From: Hypomyces perniciosus
Lineage: Eukaryota > Ascomycota > Sordariomycetes > Hypocreales > Hypocreaceae
Length of the DNA stretch: 64,000 bases
Direction of reading: 5' to 3'
Assembly (NCBI GenBank): GCA_008477525.1
Contig: SPDT01000007.1
Location: 682,001-746,000, forward strand
Part shown: positions 10,757-20,926 of the stretch, piece after piece
Layout of the letters: each line of letters begins with the position of its first letter
Numbering within the stretch: position 1 is the stretch's first letter
Translations under genes and position numbers: made by a program
The notes under the pieces: model-generated
Databases searched by the model: none
What the model saw: only the letters and a program-made list of their open reading frames with translations
What the model was told of the DNA's origin: nothing

Positions 10757-11704
10757 TTATCTGACCTGCCATGCAAATTCCTTCCCGAGGGTAACTGTGG
10801 CCGCGGCCGGCACCAACACACTATGATGCTGTACGATTTGCTCTGCAATGTCCGCTTTGATGACGAATCGCATGAAATCATTCATCCCTTGCCAACATCC
10901 GGATAACCTGTCATATTCCAGCCGAATCGGAAAACCACAAAAGTCAGGGTGCACTTCAATATAGCTCAAGTCGTTAAGGCTTCCTGTGAACTGTTTGGGT
11001 TTGACGCCTCCATCCCTTTCACGCCATTCCCCGCAGCGATTGTTCCATGCGTATTCCACTCCACCCGCAATGAGGGTTGTTGGGCTCAGCGTAACATGTT
11101 TCGCAGGGTTTTTTAATGTTCTTGTTCTCCTTTTGCGGCCATTTCTACCATTTATTCGAGGTTTGGCAAGTCGGTTGCCGGCTTCTTCATCTGTAGAGTC
11201 TCCGGTGAGGTCGATGACAGTTAAGTCGTTGGTGAGGGTTGGCGACCCTTCAAAGACTGAGTGATCCACGGCGTCGTCTGAGATCGATCCGTGCAGGAAA
11301 AATTTGTCGCACAGGCTTTGGAAGTCAGTCGGTGACAAGTTCGGGTCCAGTGAGGGCAGAGCATCCTGTATCAAAGGAGCGCTGAGAACTGTAGATGTCG
11401 AGCTGTCTCCTTGAGGGCTGCCGCCATGGAAGATCGTAGGCTCCCACACCATATCCATGTCACCCTGGTAAACCTTCGCGCCCGAAGGCAAACAGTCAAA
11501 CAAAGGTTCCTCGATTTCGTAGAGGTCTCCAGGAGCGTTATTATCCCCCCTCTCAAGAGCGTTAAGGCAATTGTTGGTATTAAAAAAGTCCACCTCATGG
11601 AAGGCAACATCGTATCCCCAAAAGGCACCCGAGCAAGTAGCATCACTGGGCTCGGCCGACTGCCCCCAGTCACCATCAACGTCGACGCCGTCAGTGTTAG
11701 ACAT
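10757..11704 (-). CDS. Hypothetical nuclear protein with SUMO-interacting motif
   Basis: Single-exon frame of 315 residues. Residues 1-160 are acidic and low in structure. At 163-167 is VIDLT followed by GDSTDEE, the classic SUMO-interacting motif (hydrophobic core plus acidic/phosphorylatable tail). A basic run, RINGRNGRKRRTR (183-195), is a good nuclear localisation signal. The C-terminal 100 residues look folded, with aromatic residues (GVEYAWNNRCGEWRERDGG, later FAWQVR). No enzymatic or DNA-binding family was recognised. A TATA-like element lies about 95 bp upstream. The opposite strand carries only shadow frames. A regulatory or chromatin role is an inference from the two motifs alone. 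Confidence 0.7.
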   Translation of the reverse strand: MSNTDGVDVDGDWGQSAEPSDATCSGAFWGYDVAFHEVDFFNTNNCLNALERGDNNAPGDLYEIEEPLFDCLPSGAKVYQGDMDMVWEPTIFHGGSPQGDSSTSTVLSAPLIQDALPSLDPNLSPTDFQSLCDKFFLHGSISDDAVDHSVFEGSPTLTNDLTVIDLTGDSTDEEAGNRLAKPRINGRNGRKRRTRTLKNPAKHVTLSPTTLIAGGVEYAWNNRCGEWRERDGGVKPKQFTGSLNDLSYIEVHPDFCGFPIRLEYDRLSGCWQGMNDFMRFVIKADIAEQIVQHHSVLVPAAATVTLGKEFAWQVR

Positions 11705-11796
11705 TGGCCAGTGGTGTGGAATTGACTGCGAAAGAAGGTTGGGCTAGGATGATGATAAAAAACACCTGAGATCGTCCACGGACAGAAGAGCCGGAC

Positions 11797-11807
11797 CTTT
11801 ATATCTC
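11797..11807 (-). promoter_or_regulatory. TATA-like box for the 10757-11704 gene
   Basis: The minus strand reads GAGATATAAAGGTCC here, 95-105 bp upstream of the start codon at 11704. The spacing suits a core promoter. There is no direct evidence of use. Confidence 0.4.
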
Positions 11808-12074
11808 CCCTGCATCACTGTCACTGAGCTCGCTTAAGAACGGACTGTAGAGGGAAATATATTTATGAGCGGGCGTTGTTTGCTAATGGATTGCTTAGTC
11901 GGCTATGCACTCGAGGCCAGCCAACGCTCTGATGCAGGGAACCGGATGGCATACTTTGAATCATATCCAAATCTATCGGGGATCTGAAATCCTCCGCCTG
12001 GTTTTAAATTCAATGGCAAAGGTTCGAAAAGCAGAGCCATCCAGACCTTAACTGCGTTATCCATTCGGCGACGC

Positions 12075-12458
12075 TCAAGACTGCATGGATTCAGCGCAAC
12101 CCGCAGATTCAGAAAGGTTTCCTCGTTTCCTCATGGCTACAGTCTCACCCAATGTGGAGGATCGCCTCGCTAAGTGTGATACCAGGTCGCCAGCCATTGA
12201 TGAAGTTTGCCCTCTGAAATTTGCAGCCGGCAACTCAATAACATCTCCCGCCCTCGCATGCACCGGCTTGCCACATATTTGCTTCCCATTGCCTCTTCCA
12301 CAACAAGTCCATTCCGGTTTGTTCCGTTGCGGACAACTCAAATCTTTTGCTCTGCACGACACCAGCCGAGGTGGCACTGGCACTGACCCGTCGCTCACAG
12401 ACTGATCCCTTCCTCGACAGCAGCAGCAGGCCAATTGAGCATTCTGCCTGCTGGTCAC
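12075..12458 (-). CDS. Possible cysteine-rich hypothetical protein
   Basis: Frame of 127 residues on the minus strand with clustered cysteines (LACCCCRG, CRAKDLSCPQR, WTCCGRG, KQICGKP) in a CxxC-like spacing that could bind zinc. There is no signal peptide and no recognised family. A plus-strand frame covers the same bases. Kept because of the cysteine pattern, with low confidence; it may be a chance frame. Confidence 0.22.
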   Translation of the reverse strand: MTSRQNAQLACCCCRGRDQSVSDGSVPVPPRLVSCRAKDLSCPQRNKPEWTCCGRGNGKQICGKPVHARAGDVIELPAANFRGQTSSMAGDLVSHLARRSSTLGETVAMRKRGNLSESAGCAESMQS

Positions 12459-13156
12459 ATGGGGAATGTAGAAATGACAGCTATCGGGATCCCATGGCGT
12501 GAGAATCCTTATCTATCTCGCCGAATCGGTAACTCTGTCCTGGCTTGTCTGTAACCTCGAGCCAAGATGATATTTAGAGCCCTCTTGTGCCCTCGTATTG
12601 CTGCCTGACAGTTGTGTGACGGAGACAAACGAAGCTGACTGATATGTGCCAACATTTACGAAGTACTGCGCATGTAGCCGCCTCCAACGGTAAGCAAGGC
12701 TAGTCTCAATAGGAATGGGGTGGCAAGGACTCACCTCCTGCACCGCTTCACTTCGCCGATGTATGGTCTGGCATTGGCCGTAGCACGCGTCAAAATTGTT
12801 TTCAGGTCCTTCATTTCAAAGGTTGGCAATGAGAGTAGGCAGTTTTGCGCTTCTTGCCTAGTCCCTGATAAAAGCGGTTGAAAGCGGTTGAAAGCGCTGT
12901 GGCCACAGGTGGATAGCCTCGCGAAATCGCAGTATGACATCACAAGAAAGCGGCAGCCACTAGCCAATCTCCAACCGCGGGATATTGTTTTCCTCTCGGG
13001 CATCAAAGGTCTATAGTTAATAAACAGGCAATGCCTATTTGTTGACTGTCGAGGCTTCCGCTTATGTACCTACCTTGTGTTATCAAGAACAATCCCCGCA
13101 GCTCAAGGCCAATAAATGAACAATATCCGTTTTATGACTTTTGGAGTATGAGCCAT
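12459..13156. other. No gene recognised
   Basis: Intergenic; only short overlapping frames. A duplicated 10-mer AAAGCGGTTG occurs near 12870-12890. Confidence 0.4.
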
Positions 13157-13365
13157 GTAAGGCCAGAAGTGGACAAGTCTATGCTGAGAGGATCTTCGGC
13201 TGAAAGGATATTTGGCGTTTGTCACTGGGTGGATTTTATCAAGTCGGTAGACCCGAAGGCCTGACCAATCCGATTGTCAATGTCCCTGTGGTCCGATCCA
13301 GAACGCGCAAGAGATGTCGAACCAGCAGACGCGTCGGGATTCTGCTCACAGGTGGTGGCATATGC
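13157..13365 (+). repeat. Dispersed repeat C, copy 1
   Basis: About 210 bp starting GTAAGGCCAGAAGTGGACAA match 20400-20609 through landmarks TTATCAAGTCGGTA, GTCCGATCCAGAACGC, AAGAGAT and CGTCGGGATT. Differences are largely transitions. No terminal inverted repeats or TSD can be seen, and the coding frames differ between copies, so it is a non-coding element fragment of unknown type. Confidence 0.75.
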
Positions 13366-15085
13366 CCCACCCCCACACGCCAATGGCCTGTTCGTCCGCT
13401 GCCAGAGACAAGGACGAGCCTGATTGGCCTGCGGGCAGATCAAGCCTTTCCTGTTCTATTCTTCCTTGTCCAATTCCGGGCGATGCGACTTCACATAGCT
13501 CCATATTATCGCACACCGATATGTACGGTGTATGCACCTAGTATGAGCTAATCCTTGGTTGGAGATGCCGATGTTGGTCGGCGTGAATCATCACCAACAC
13601 CTACGGAGTACTACTACTACGTATGTATGTGATTATAAATGTTTCGCATGGCTGCATATTGTCTGCCGGTTTGATCATTTTAGTGCTGCTGCTACTGTTG
13701 TTGTTGTTGTTGTTATTGTTGTTTATGAAAGCCACCTATTATTTGTCTACTATTATTTCCAGTCCGTTCCTAGCAATTCTACGGATCGAAGAATTCGGGA
13801 GGCTACACCGTTTCGGACGATGGCCTGTCAGTACTCGGCACCATTACTCGTATCACTAGTACTAGTAGTAGTACAAATGGCGAGGCCCTCACATTCCTTT
13901 ATGACGATGCACGCGATACTACCTCCGCAGTAGGTCGACTAGTAATAATGATCACCCGGAGCAGAATGCACCCGAGCATTGTGCATAATTTGCACAAAGT
14001 CTACCAAGCTCTGGACTTCTTCTCGAAATCTTGCGGCACCACCCAAATCTCTGTAAGATCCCAGATCCAGATGCGATGCGCCGCCAAGACTGACGATGGC
14101 GATGTACTCGTACTGCTTTGGATTTCCCTTGATAGAAATTTATTTTCTTCGTTTGTCAAACGATACTCCGTACTTCGTACTCCGCACCCATTAACCAACA
14201 ATCTCTTTGTTTCGTCATGTCTATGTTCAGTGCTTCAGACTAATGACATTACATAGACATGCATCTGTGCCGGTGACTCAGACTCTTCTCTTCTGTTTTC
14301 GGTGTCGTTTGTGACTTGCAAGTTGTCGGGGTCTTGCAGCAGTCCGACTCCGCGGGCGGCACTAGGCGGCGGCACTAGGCATCGGCGCTGAAAATTATTA
14401 ATTTTCAGCCTGGTGAAATTAGGCCAGCCTTTCGGATGGGTTTCCTAAAAGCCCGTTGCTACGGTCTCTTATTAGGTGGGATTACATACTACTTCGTAAT
14501 TACAGAGTGGATGTTGTACCTAGAATCATACCTGTACAGAAACCATCGATACAAGTCGGGTCTCTCCACACACCGACTACATTATTTCTCTTACATTTCA
14601 CCCCAACTGACACGTACGAACATCGCCGGCTGACTCGGGTCCTGCTCATCAAACCTTGACGGGGCCAAGCACAAGATGGCTCAAGCGTGGGTACGTCCTT
14701 GCAAGTCGGCGATTACTTGTCAACGCCTGCCTGCCCTAATATATTTCGCGGCTGTAGCGAGTCAAATAAAACCGGCAAAGGCTAAACCTTTTGAAGATCG
14801 TAATACGGCGATGTGGGCCTTAGTCAAAGATCCATAATGCATGAAGAGCGGTTTCCTAAGCACTAATAAGCCCCCTAAGCTTCGTAAGCTTACGAAGCTT
14901 TTAGTATAATTATACACTATTATTATCAATAATAATATCCCTACTTAATTTATAATTATATAAAGCTGGAAAAAGTCTCCCTCCCTAAAAGTATATTAAT
15001 CGCTACTTTATCCTGTTTTTACTTTTTTTAATAAACAGCTATTCAATTTATATCTAGCGAAAGACATTATCTACAACTCTTCAAA
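13366..15085. other. Intergenic with simple repeats and small palindromes
   Basis: Holds a GTTGTTGTT-type tract (about 13685-13725), CTAGTA tracts (13850-13875), a 23-nt stem GCTGAAAATTA/TAATTTTCAGC around 14400 and a 24-bp palindrome at 14877. An AT-rich stretch (14900-15060) leads into the secreted-protein gene. I found no convincing gene. Confidence 0.45.
14877..14900. repeat. 24-bp perfect palindrome
   Basis: AAGCTTCGTAAG/CTTACGAAGCTT is a perfect palindrome about 185 bp upstream of the secreted-protein start codon, followed by an AT-rich stretch. It could be a binding site for a dimeric regulator or a relic of an element end. Confidence 0.6.
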
Positions 15086-15511
15086 ATGAAGGTCCAGACT
15101 ACCTTTTTTCTATCGCTTATGCTTGCTGGCGGGTATGATATATATTCTCTATCTACTCCCTACTTTATGCAAGCACTAACTATTTCTAGAGCCATAGCAG
15201 GTCATAACTGCAAATGCCAAGCATCCAACGGCAAGGGTCCGCAATGGAATGATGCTACTCAGAGTTGCTGTGGAGGTGGTGATCAGTGGTGGGATAACCC
15301 CATTTCCACGTGTCCTATCGGCGGAGCAACCTACCACGGGGACCAAGCCCACCAGGTATGCCTTATCACTTGTTCCGTTCAAAATTAACGTGGCTAACAT
15401 GAGTTTCTCAAGTGCTCTGGAAGTGGATCTGGCAAAAATTGTCTTGACAGCGGGTCGTTTGTCCGTTGTTGCCAGAGGAACGGTGCTCCGAGCGCTTACT
15501 GCTGGAACTAG
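15086..15511 (+). CDS. Small secreted cysteine-rich protein (effector-like)
   Basis: Model: exons 15086-15132, 15190-15355 and 15413-15511; introns of 57 nt each with GTATGA/GTATGC donors and CTAG/CAAG acceptors. The product is 103 residues. The start MKVQTTFFLSLMLAGGAIAG is a typical signal peptide, with cleavage probably after AIAG. The mature part has ten cysteines: two in NCKCQ, two in QSCCGG, and one or two each in STCP, QCSG, NCLD, RCCQ and YCWN. It is rich in Gly, Ser and Asn. Even cysteine number, small size and secretion fit the fungal effector/antifungal class, but I recognise no named family. Both splice joins keep the frame and close the cysteine pattern, which supports the model. 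Confidence 0.8.
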
Positions 15512-16567
15512 TAGTAGATAAGTTAGGATAGACTCTAGGAGGAACGTTTAGGACTGGAGGGGTCAGCCGCTTCTCTTTTCTTCTTGATGGCTCTTCCTAT
15601 TTCTCCTTTCACATTCAAAACCATGTCATTTACAATTTTGCCCCCTTTCCCCTAAAATATACAATTTTCTGGAATGTATGTAGCCTGTGTATTTTCCCTA
15701 ACTTTCCCCTAAGCGATGTGATTCTCTAAGTCATATGACCCAGCTTTCTTCTACCTATAGCGCTGGCTCAGGCAGCATTATTTAGGTCAATCAGTTAAAA
15801 TAGGGCTTCCTTTTGAATTCGGGTAGTTGGAATGCCTTAGAGGCAGCGCTATTGTTGAGGTATATGTTGTTGAGGTAGGATGAGCTAGTTTGAGGGACAA
15901 TTGTTTAGGTCTGGTAAGAACAAGGCTGAGTTGAGCCGTGTCATGTTAACATAGCCTTGTTATTTAAGCCGACTTTTCAGAACTCATTAAACGTAGCCGC
16001 GATAATTAGGTTAGCTGGGTTGATTGAAGCCGCGGTATTTGGATTGACTGGCGGGCTTATTGCAAACTTTTCAAGAAGCAGATATATAATAATATTAGTC
16101 TCTAGCCATTTCCTGGAGTAAAGGCGAGAGACAATCTCTATATACATTTCCTAATTATATAATCTAATATAAGGGAATTGGCCCCCTTGCATTATCCCTT
16201 GAGGCGCCTCCCTTATAATATTATAGCCCTTCGCCTCCTTAGGTTCCTGACGGTTTCTTACTCCCAAGGCACATTCACTTCTATACTATTGCACCGCGAT
16301 TAATGCTGGACTACGATCTAATATTCCCAGACCAAGGGAAAGGTGCTGCCTTAAATAGTAGCAAGGATAACGAGCCAGTTGAACTTAGTCACGAGGGGTC
16401 TACAAGTGGTATAACGGAAATAGATAATAGTTCGGGAGTCAAGTCAGAGAAGGAGGAATAAAAAGCCCGATTGAGATCGCAGCGAGATAACACTAATCTG
16501 ATTTAATTTATAGTGTCGTCTAGAAGGGCCTTAGCTTTCTTTATAGTTCCCTTATAATACCGCTCTC
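15512..16567. other. AT-rich intergenic, possible transposon debris
   Basis: Much of 16060-16260 is AT-rich with TATAATAT runs, typical of RIP-affected DNA. A frame at 16302-16461 (LDYDLIFPDQGKG...) may be a retroelement scrap, but I cannot assign it. Confidence 0.4.
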
Positions 16568-17053
16568 TTACTTTATCGCGGGAGAATCCTGTGCGACTCT
16601 TGCGTCACAGCCAGACTCGTCGACAAAGACAAAATGGTAGGATTCATAGTCTCCAATTGTATACAGATAGAGATCTCGAAGGTCGTCATCCCTTTGTTGT
16701 GCGATACGACGCATCTTTTTTCGCGGCCAGTCCTTCACGGCCCGACCGACCGAGCTTTGAGATACCTTTTTATCGAACTTCTCAAGTAGGAACTCGACCA
16801 TTTCCTCATTATACATATCGGGCTCTTCAGTCAGTTTGTCATGTAAAGCTTCCTTCATTGCTGGTGTAATGCAGCTACGGCGACCGGTGCGGGATTTCCG
16901 TCTAGGCATCTCGGGTTGTTCTCTCTCTCGACGGATTCGCTGGACGGCACGAGGGCTGCACTCAGCTGCAGTGGCTATAACTTGGTTCCCAAGTCCTTCT
17001 TGTAGCATAGATTCAATCAGACTACGCTGTGCCGCCTCCAGAGACGGCGCCAT
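16568..17053 (-). pseudogene. Truncated Tc1/mariner transposase, copy 1
   Basis: The minus frame from the Met at 17053 encodes MAPSLEAAQRSLIESML, an N-terminal helix-turn-helix (CSPRAVQRIRRE), a second DNA-binding segment (SQSSVGRAVKDWPRKKMRR) and the first catalytic Asp in HFVFVDESGCD. It then runs out of similarity (ARVAQDSPAIK) and stops at 16568. The second half of the DDE domain is absent. The family normally has about 340 residues; here about 160 remain. An in-frame extension upstream of 17053 is not part of the family. Confidence 0.75.
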
Positions 17054-17352
17054 GATCAGATTTATAGGGAAAGCTAGTTTTGGCTGGGTAGAGAAGAGGG
17101 AAACGAAAGCGGAAGCAGAGCTTGCTCCTCCCGCACATTCAAAGGGAGAGGAGCAGGGCTTAGCGTTCAGGTACCCAGGCCACTCCCCAGGCATAGGTTG
17201 TTGTTCCTGTTCCTGCTTTCTCACGAGGCGATTTCTAGATTCTTCATAAATTAGTGTTCAAAAGTATCCGAACACGTGACCCCTCCGCGACCGCGTCGCG
17301 ACTGACCCTCTTTCCACCCTCCATCTTCAATTGCACATAACTCAACAACAAC

Positions 17353-17980
17353 ATGCCTCCGGAACGTAATTTTGGTACCGAAATAAGCGCAAATCGCGGG
17401 AAATTATGCGAGTTTAGTCCTATACAAAGAGCTGCAATGTGCGCTGAATTATCGCAAGGCAAATCCTACCAGGCAGTCGCGCAGATATATAACTGCTCAC
17501 CATCAACCGCGCACTCTATCTTTAAACGCTGGAATAACACCAAATCCTTTGAAAATAAGCCAAGATCTGGTCGCCCAAAGAAACTTACGCCAGCAGAGGT
17601 CAGATATATAACTTTAATGATAAAAAAGACCGTCGGATAACATGGAATGCATTAGTTGGCGCAATGAACGGCCGCATCAGCAAAAGTACAATACGCCGCG
17701 CTCTACAGAAAGAATTCCGCCGTAAATGGCGATCAGTGCGGAGGATACCTATATCTCCAGAACTGCAGCTACGCGGCTTCAATGGGCACAAACTTAAAAA
17801 GAAGATGAATAAGAATTGATGAAGGTATGAGGGTTTGAAGTTATACCCTCTTACTTATGCTAATGCGGATCAAGGTTATCTTCTCTGACGAATCTTCTAT
17901 TCAAAACCAACCCAATAACCCCCGCGGCTGGGTATTCAGGAAGCCTTATGAGAAGTTCCAGAGAGCTGTAGTTACGCAGC
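17353..17980 (+). pseudogene. Frameshifted Tc1/mariner transposase, copy 2
   Basis: Starts MPPERNFGTEISANRGK with a helix-turn-helix (KSYQAVAQIYNCSPSTAHSI) and the basic linker NKPRSGRPKKLT. It changes frame near 17630, continuing as RRITWNALVGAMNGR and RRALQKEFRRKWRS, stops at 17817, and resumes with VIFSDESSIQNQ (first catalytic Asp, about 17870-17900) and GWVFRKP. Similarity ends near 17960. The element points away from copy 1; the 17.25-17.35 kb stretch between them may hold their ends. Non-functional. Confidence 0.75.
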
Positions 17981-17984
17981 AGGG

Positions 17985-18228
17985 CTCAGAACAGATGCAG
18001 CGGAAGATTGAACATCGCGTGTTCGAAGAGATTCGCCACTGCACCCACCACGCGGTCGGAGGATTCCACGAGAAATATTTTGAAGGCCACAAATGGAACA
18101 GGCGAGCGAAGCGAATCTGGCAGATCGCCAAAAGCCACTACGGCGACAGCGATAAGAGGTGGGCGCAACTTCCTGACGCGGCCACCGAGGACGAGGTGTG
18201 TGACTGGTGGCTCGGGAACCACCATTAG
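17985..18228 (+). pseudogene. Coding fragment of unknown origin behind the transposase
   Basis: GC-richer codons continue in frame after the transposase similarity ends, with KIEHRVFEEIRHCTHHAVGG and WRRAKRIW-like basic residues, and stop at 18228. The change in composition suggests a separate gene fragment fused by rearrangement. The minus strand has an overlapping frame (17986-18435) that I consider a shadow. Confidence 0.3.
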
Positions 18229-18774
18229 TTGCGGAACACAGCTGAGTCCCTGTGTAAGATACCCCCGCCGTCGTGCAAACGCTTTCTCCAACCGTGTCGC
18301 CAAACTTGCTTCATGGCCCCAGACACCGAAGTTCGTAATTGTCGCTTTTCTACCACCAGAAAGACCGCATGACCGTACGAGGACCGGCCTCCTCACCATG
18401 GCAGCTGAAACAAAATGAAAATTGTTGACGGACACTGTATCGGAAATGACGAGACGGCTTCCGTGTACCTCAATTCTAAATCCAAGTGTCCAGATAGTAA
18501 CTTAAAGGCAGACAAAAGCCATCGCTAAGTCCCGTCAAGCTGCCCTTCCTTCATTGGACATACTGCTAAAACAGTTCTCGAGACTTTCTTCCAGTTGCAG
18601 ACCGCCTACAATACCTCGATCAATCCACGCAAACGAAAAAAACCCGATGCCCAATAACAATTCATTCCAAGAACGTGGAGGTGGACTCTCGCTTCACACG
18701 GTAGCTGTGATTGTATCTCTATCATGGTAGACTTCTGCAACCTTGTTGAGGATATCCCCAAGGTCTTTCCAGCG

Positions 18775-19287
18775 GAATAGAGTGACTTGTTGAGTCTCCT
18801 TGCCTATAAACCTTTCGGCTTGTCGCCCAGACGTCGTTTGCAATACATTGGCACGCAACAGCTCCTTGGCGGCTTTGAAGAAGCTGTTTCTGTATCATCT
18901 CTTACTACGGAAGAAGATGATGAGGTCGTAGTCCACGAACTGGCAGTAGAGAATCCAGTGGATACTACGCCCATATCGGAAGACCAAGCACAAACAGTAG
19001 TGCCCCATTCCATTTGCATCATGTTCAAGGTGTTTCGAGAAGGCCGCTTTGAGGAATTCAAGAAAGCCGATGCGAGCAAGCCAACCACTGTGGCGGAGAC
19101 GGCACGGGGATTAATGAGAGACCATAAGATGAAATTGTTCTCTTCTGACCTGCGGCCTCTTATGCCAGAGGAGTGTTTGGACTCGGCAACGATGTCTGGT
19201 GTAAATACAATTGTTCTCCTACCCGAAAACGAAGTTGAGATCTCGGATAAGTTGCGGAAAGCAATTTCTCAACTGTGCCAGAGATAG
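18775..19287 (+). CDS. DUF3723-like protein, 5' end uncertain
   Basis: The frame is open from 18775 to 19287, but the first codons are not a convincing start, so earlier exons may exist: an AATAG acceptor-like site lies at about 18779. The C-terminal half has a pattern I associate with fungal proteins of the DUF3723 type: an FKVFREGRFEEF segment, LRPLMPEEC, then GVNTIVLLPENEVEI. The family is uncharacterised and often multi-copy in Aspergillus relatives. The assignment is from memory of the pattern only. An acidic linker (EEDDEVVV) precedes the domain. The ankyrin-coding stretch begins 60 bp downstream on the same strand and could belong to the same or an adjacent gene. Confidence 0.4.
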
Positions 19288-19349
19288 CGATTTTACCAAA
19301 GGCCCTGCCGTGCTTGGGTGGTCTGAACAATAAAATAATGGCTGTTTAT

Positions 19350-20115
19350 AGACCTGTTCGGTCAGACGCCCCTGTTCCGGGCTGCAGCCGAAGGCCGCAA
19401 TGCGGTAGTCAGGATCCTCCTATCAACACCAGGGGTTGACACGGACCTCTGTGATGGACTTGACCGTACCCCCCTTTGGATAGCGGCATTCCGCGGGCAG
19501 ACGTCGACCTTGAAGCTGTTCCTCGCTGTTCCCGGCCTGGATCGGAATCACCAGGATCGTGAAGGGATGACACCTTTCTTGGCAGCGGCGGGTTTTGGGG
19601 GCGATGCAGTTGTAGCTGTGCTGGCAGAGGATGGCAATGTGAACCTGGCCGCCGAAGATTGCGACGGCAGAACAGCGCTGTCCTGGGCCGCGGGGGAAGG
19701 ATATCTGGGGGCAGTGCGCATGCTGATTGATACAGCTGCTATTGAGCTCGACAGCAGGGATCGGCGGGGTCGGACACCGCTCTCATATGCCGCGCTGAAT
19801 GGGCATGCCCGCATCGTGGCCTTGCTTGCCGACTTGGATGGCGTCGATGTCAATGCGAGGGATGACCGGGGCCAGACTCCGCTGTTATTGGCAGTGGAGA
19901 ATCACCAATTTGAGGCGGTCAAACTGATGCTGGCAAGGAATGACGTCGAGCTGGAACCTGTGGACTTCATTGGTGACGCGCCACGAATGATCGCACAGCA
20001 GGACTTGGCAATACTGGTGCTTCTGGAGTCCGCGCGAAGAGACAGAGAGCAGTTTTCCTTATTGCAGTTCCTTTATTGTCTTCTGCTTAATTTGCTCTCA
20101 TACATCACGTATTGA
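19350..20115 (+). CDS. Ankyrin-repeat protein, 5' part missing
   Basis: A continuous frame starts behind a TTTATAG acceptor-like site at 19350. It encodes about six ankyrin repeats: GQTPLFRAAAEGRNAVVRIL, DRTPLWIAAFRGQ, GMTPFLAAAGFGGDAVVAVL, GRTALSWAAGEGY, GRTPLSYAALNGHARIVALL and GQTPLLLAVENHQFEAVKLM. It ends in a hydrophobic tail (LLQFLYCLLLNLLSY). No ATG is available before an in-frame TAA at 19337, so the start must lie in an upstream exon or be lost. The ankyrin fold mediates protein binding; the effector domain is not visible. Confidence 0.6.
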
Positions 20116-20399
20116 TTGATTCATGAGACATGACAATAAGGTTTTTTTTTGTGAGCGGACAGGGAACATGTGTGGGCGGCACCGCCATAGGATTGGGTGC
20201 TGTAGACATGGTTGTTGGTTAGCAACGGTCAAGGTGCAGCTTCGATAGACAGAACGGATCTTGCCGCGACTGAGAACCAGAGTGCTACCCTCCATAGTAT
20301 CCGCGGAGGGTTATGTCCTCGACCTCATTATACTTTCTCCGAGGTTGAGTGGTTTTGTACTGCACTTGGAGGCATTGAGGTCAAAACTCGCAGTCATTC

Positions 20400-20609
20400 G
20401 TGTAAGGCCAGAAGTGGACAAGTCTGCGCTGAAAGGATCTTTGCCTCAAGGGCGTTTGTCACTCAGTCGATTTTATCAAGTCGGTATGGTATATACGCCT
20501 AAAGGCCTAACTAATCCAATGGCCAATATCCCTGTAGTCCGATCCAGAACGCACAAGAGATATCGAACCAACAGACACGTCGGGATTATGTTCAATAGTG
20601 GTAGCTGAG
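20400..20609 (+). repeat. Dispersed repeat C, copy 2
   Basis: Second copy of the ~210-bp repeat at 13157-13365, starting GTAAGGCCAGAAGTGGACAA and ending near CGTCGGGATTATGTTC. It is more AT-rich than copy 1 (for example CGCACAAGAGATATCG against CGCGCAAGAGATGTCG), consistent with C-to-T decay. Confidence 0.75.
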
Positions 20610-20926
20610 GGCCTAGCCCACCTTCTCTGCACAGTCGGTATGCTCAAGTCTCATGCGTCTTTAGTCACCACACCTCGTGTCCCCTCTCCCTCGTACCCTC
20701 GCGGCCGGACTGATGATGATTTACAAGTAGGGCAACTACTGTTGTTTACGATATGCCTTTCTAAACATCTTTGATGAAACACACGCCTGAGATATGCTAT
20801 TAACGCGTCAACAACCGCTGCAAGACGACGGAGAGCTTTAACTGACCACAGAGAGCACACAGCAGGCCATATATCCTAACCAAATCTTAATCGTATAGCA
20901 CGTTAACTCGGGCTGTATCCTTATCA

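Noticed and set aside
12085..12405. 106-residue plus frame opposite the cysteine-rich frame
   Set aside because: No domain and it mirrors the minus frame; at most one of the two is real.
17986..18435. 149-residue minus-strand frame
   Set aside because: The plus strand has better coding character here and continues from the transposase relic; no domain on minus.
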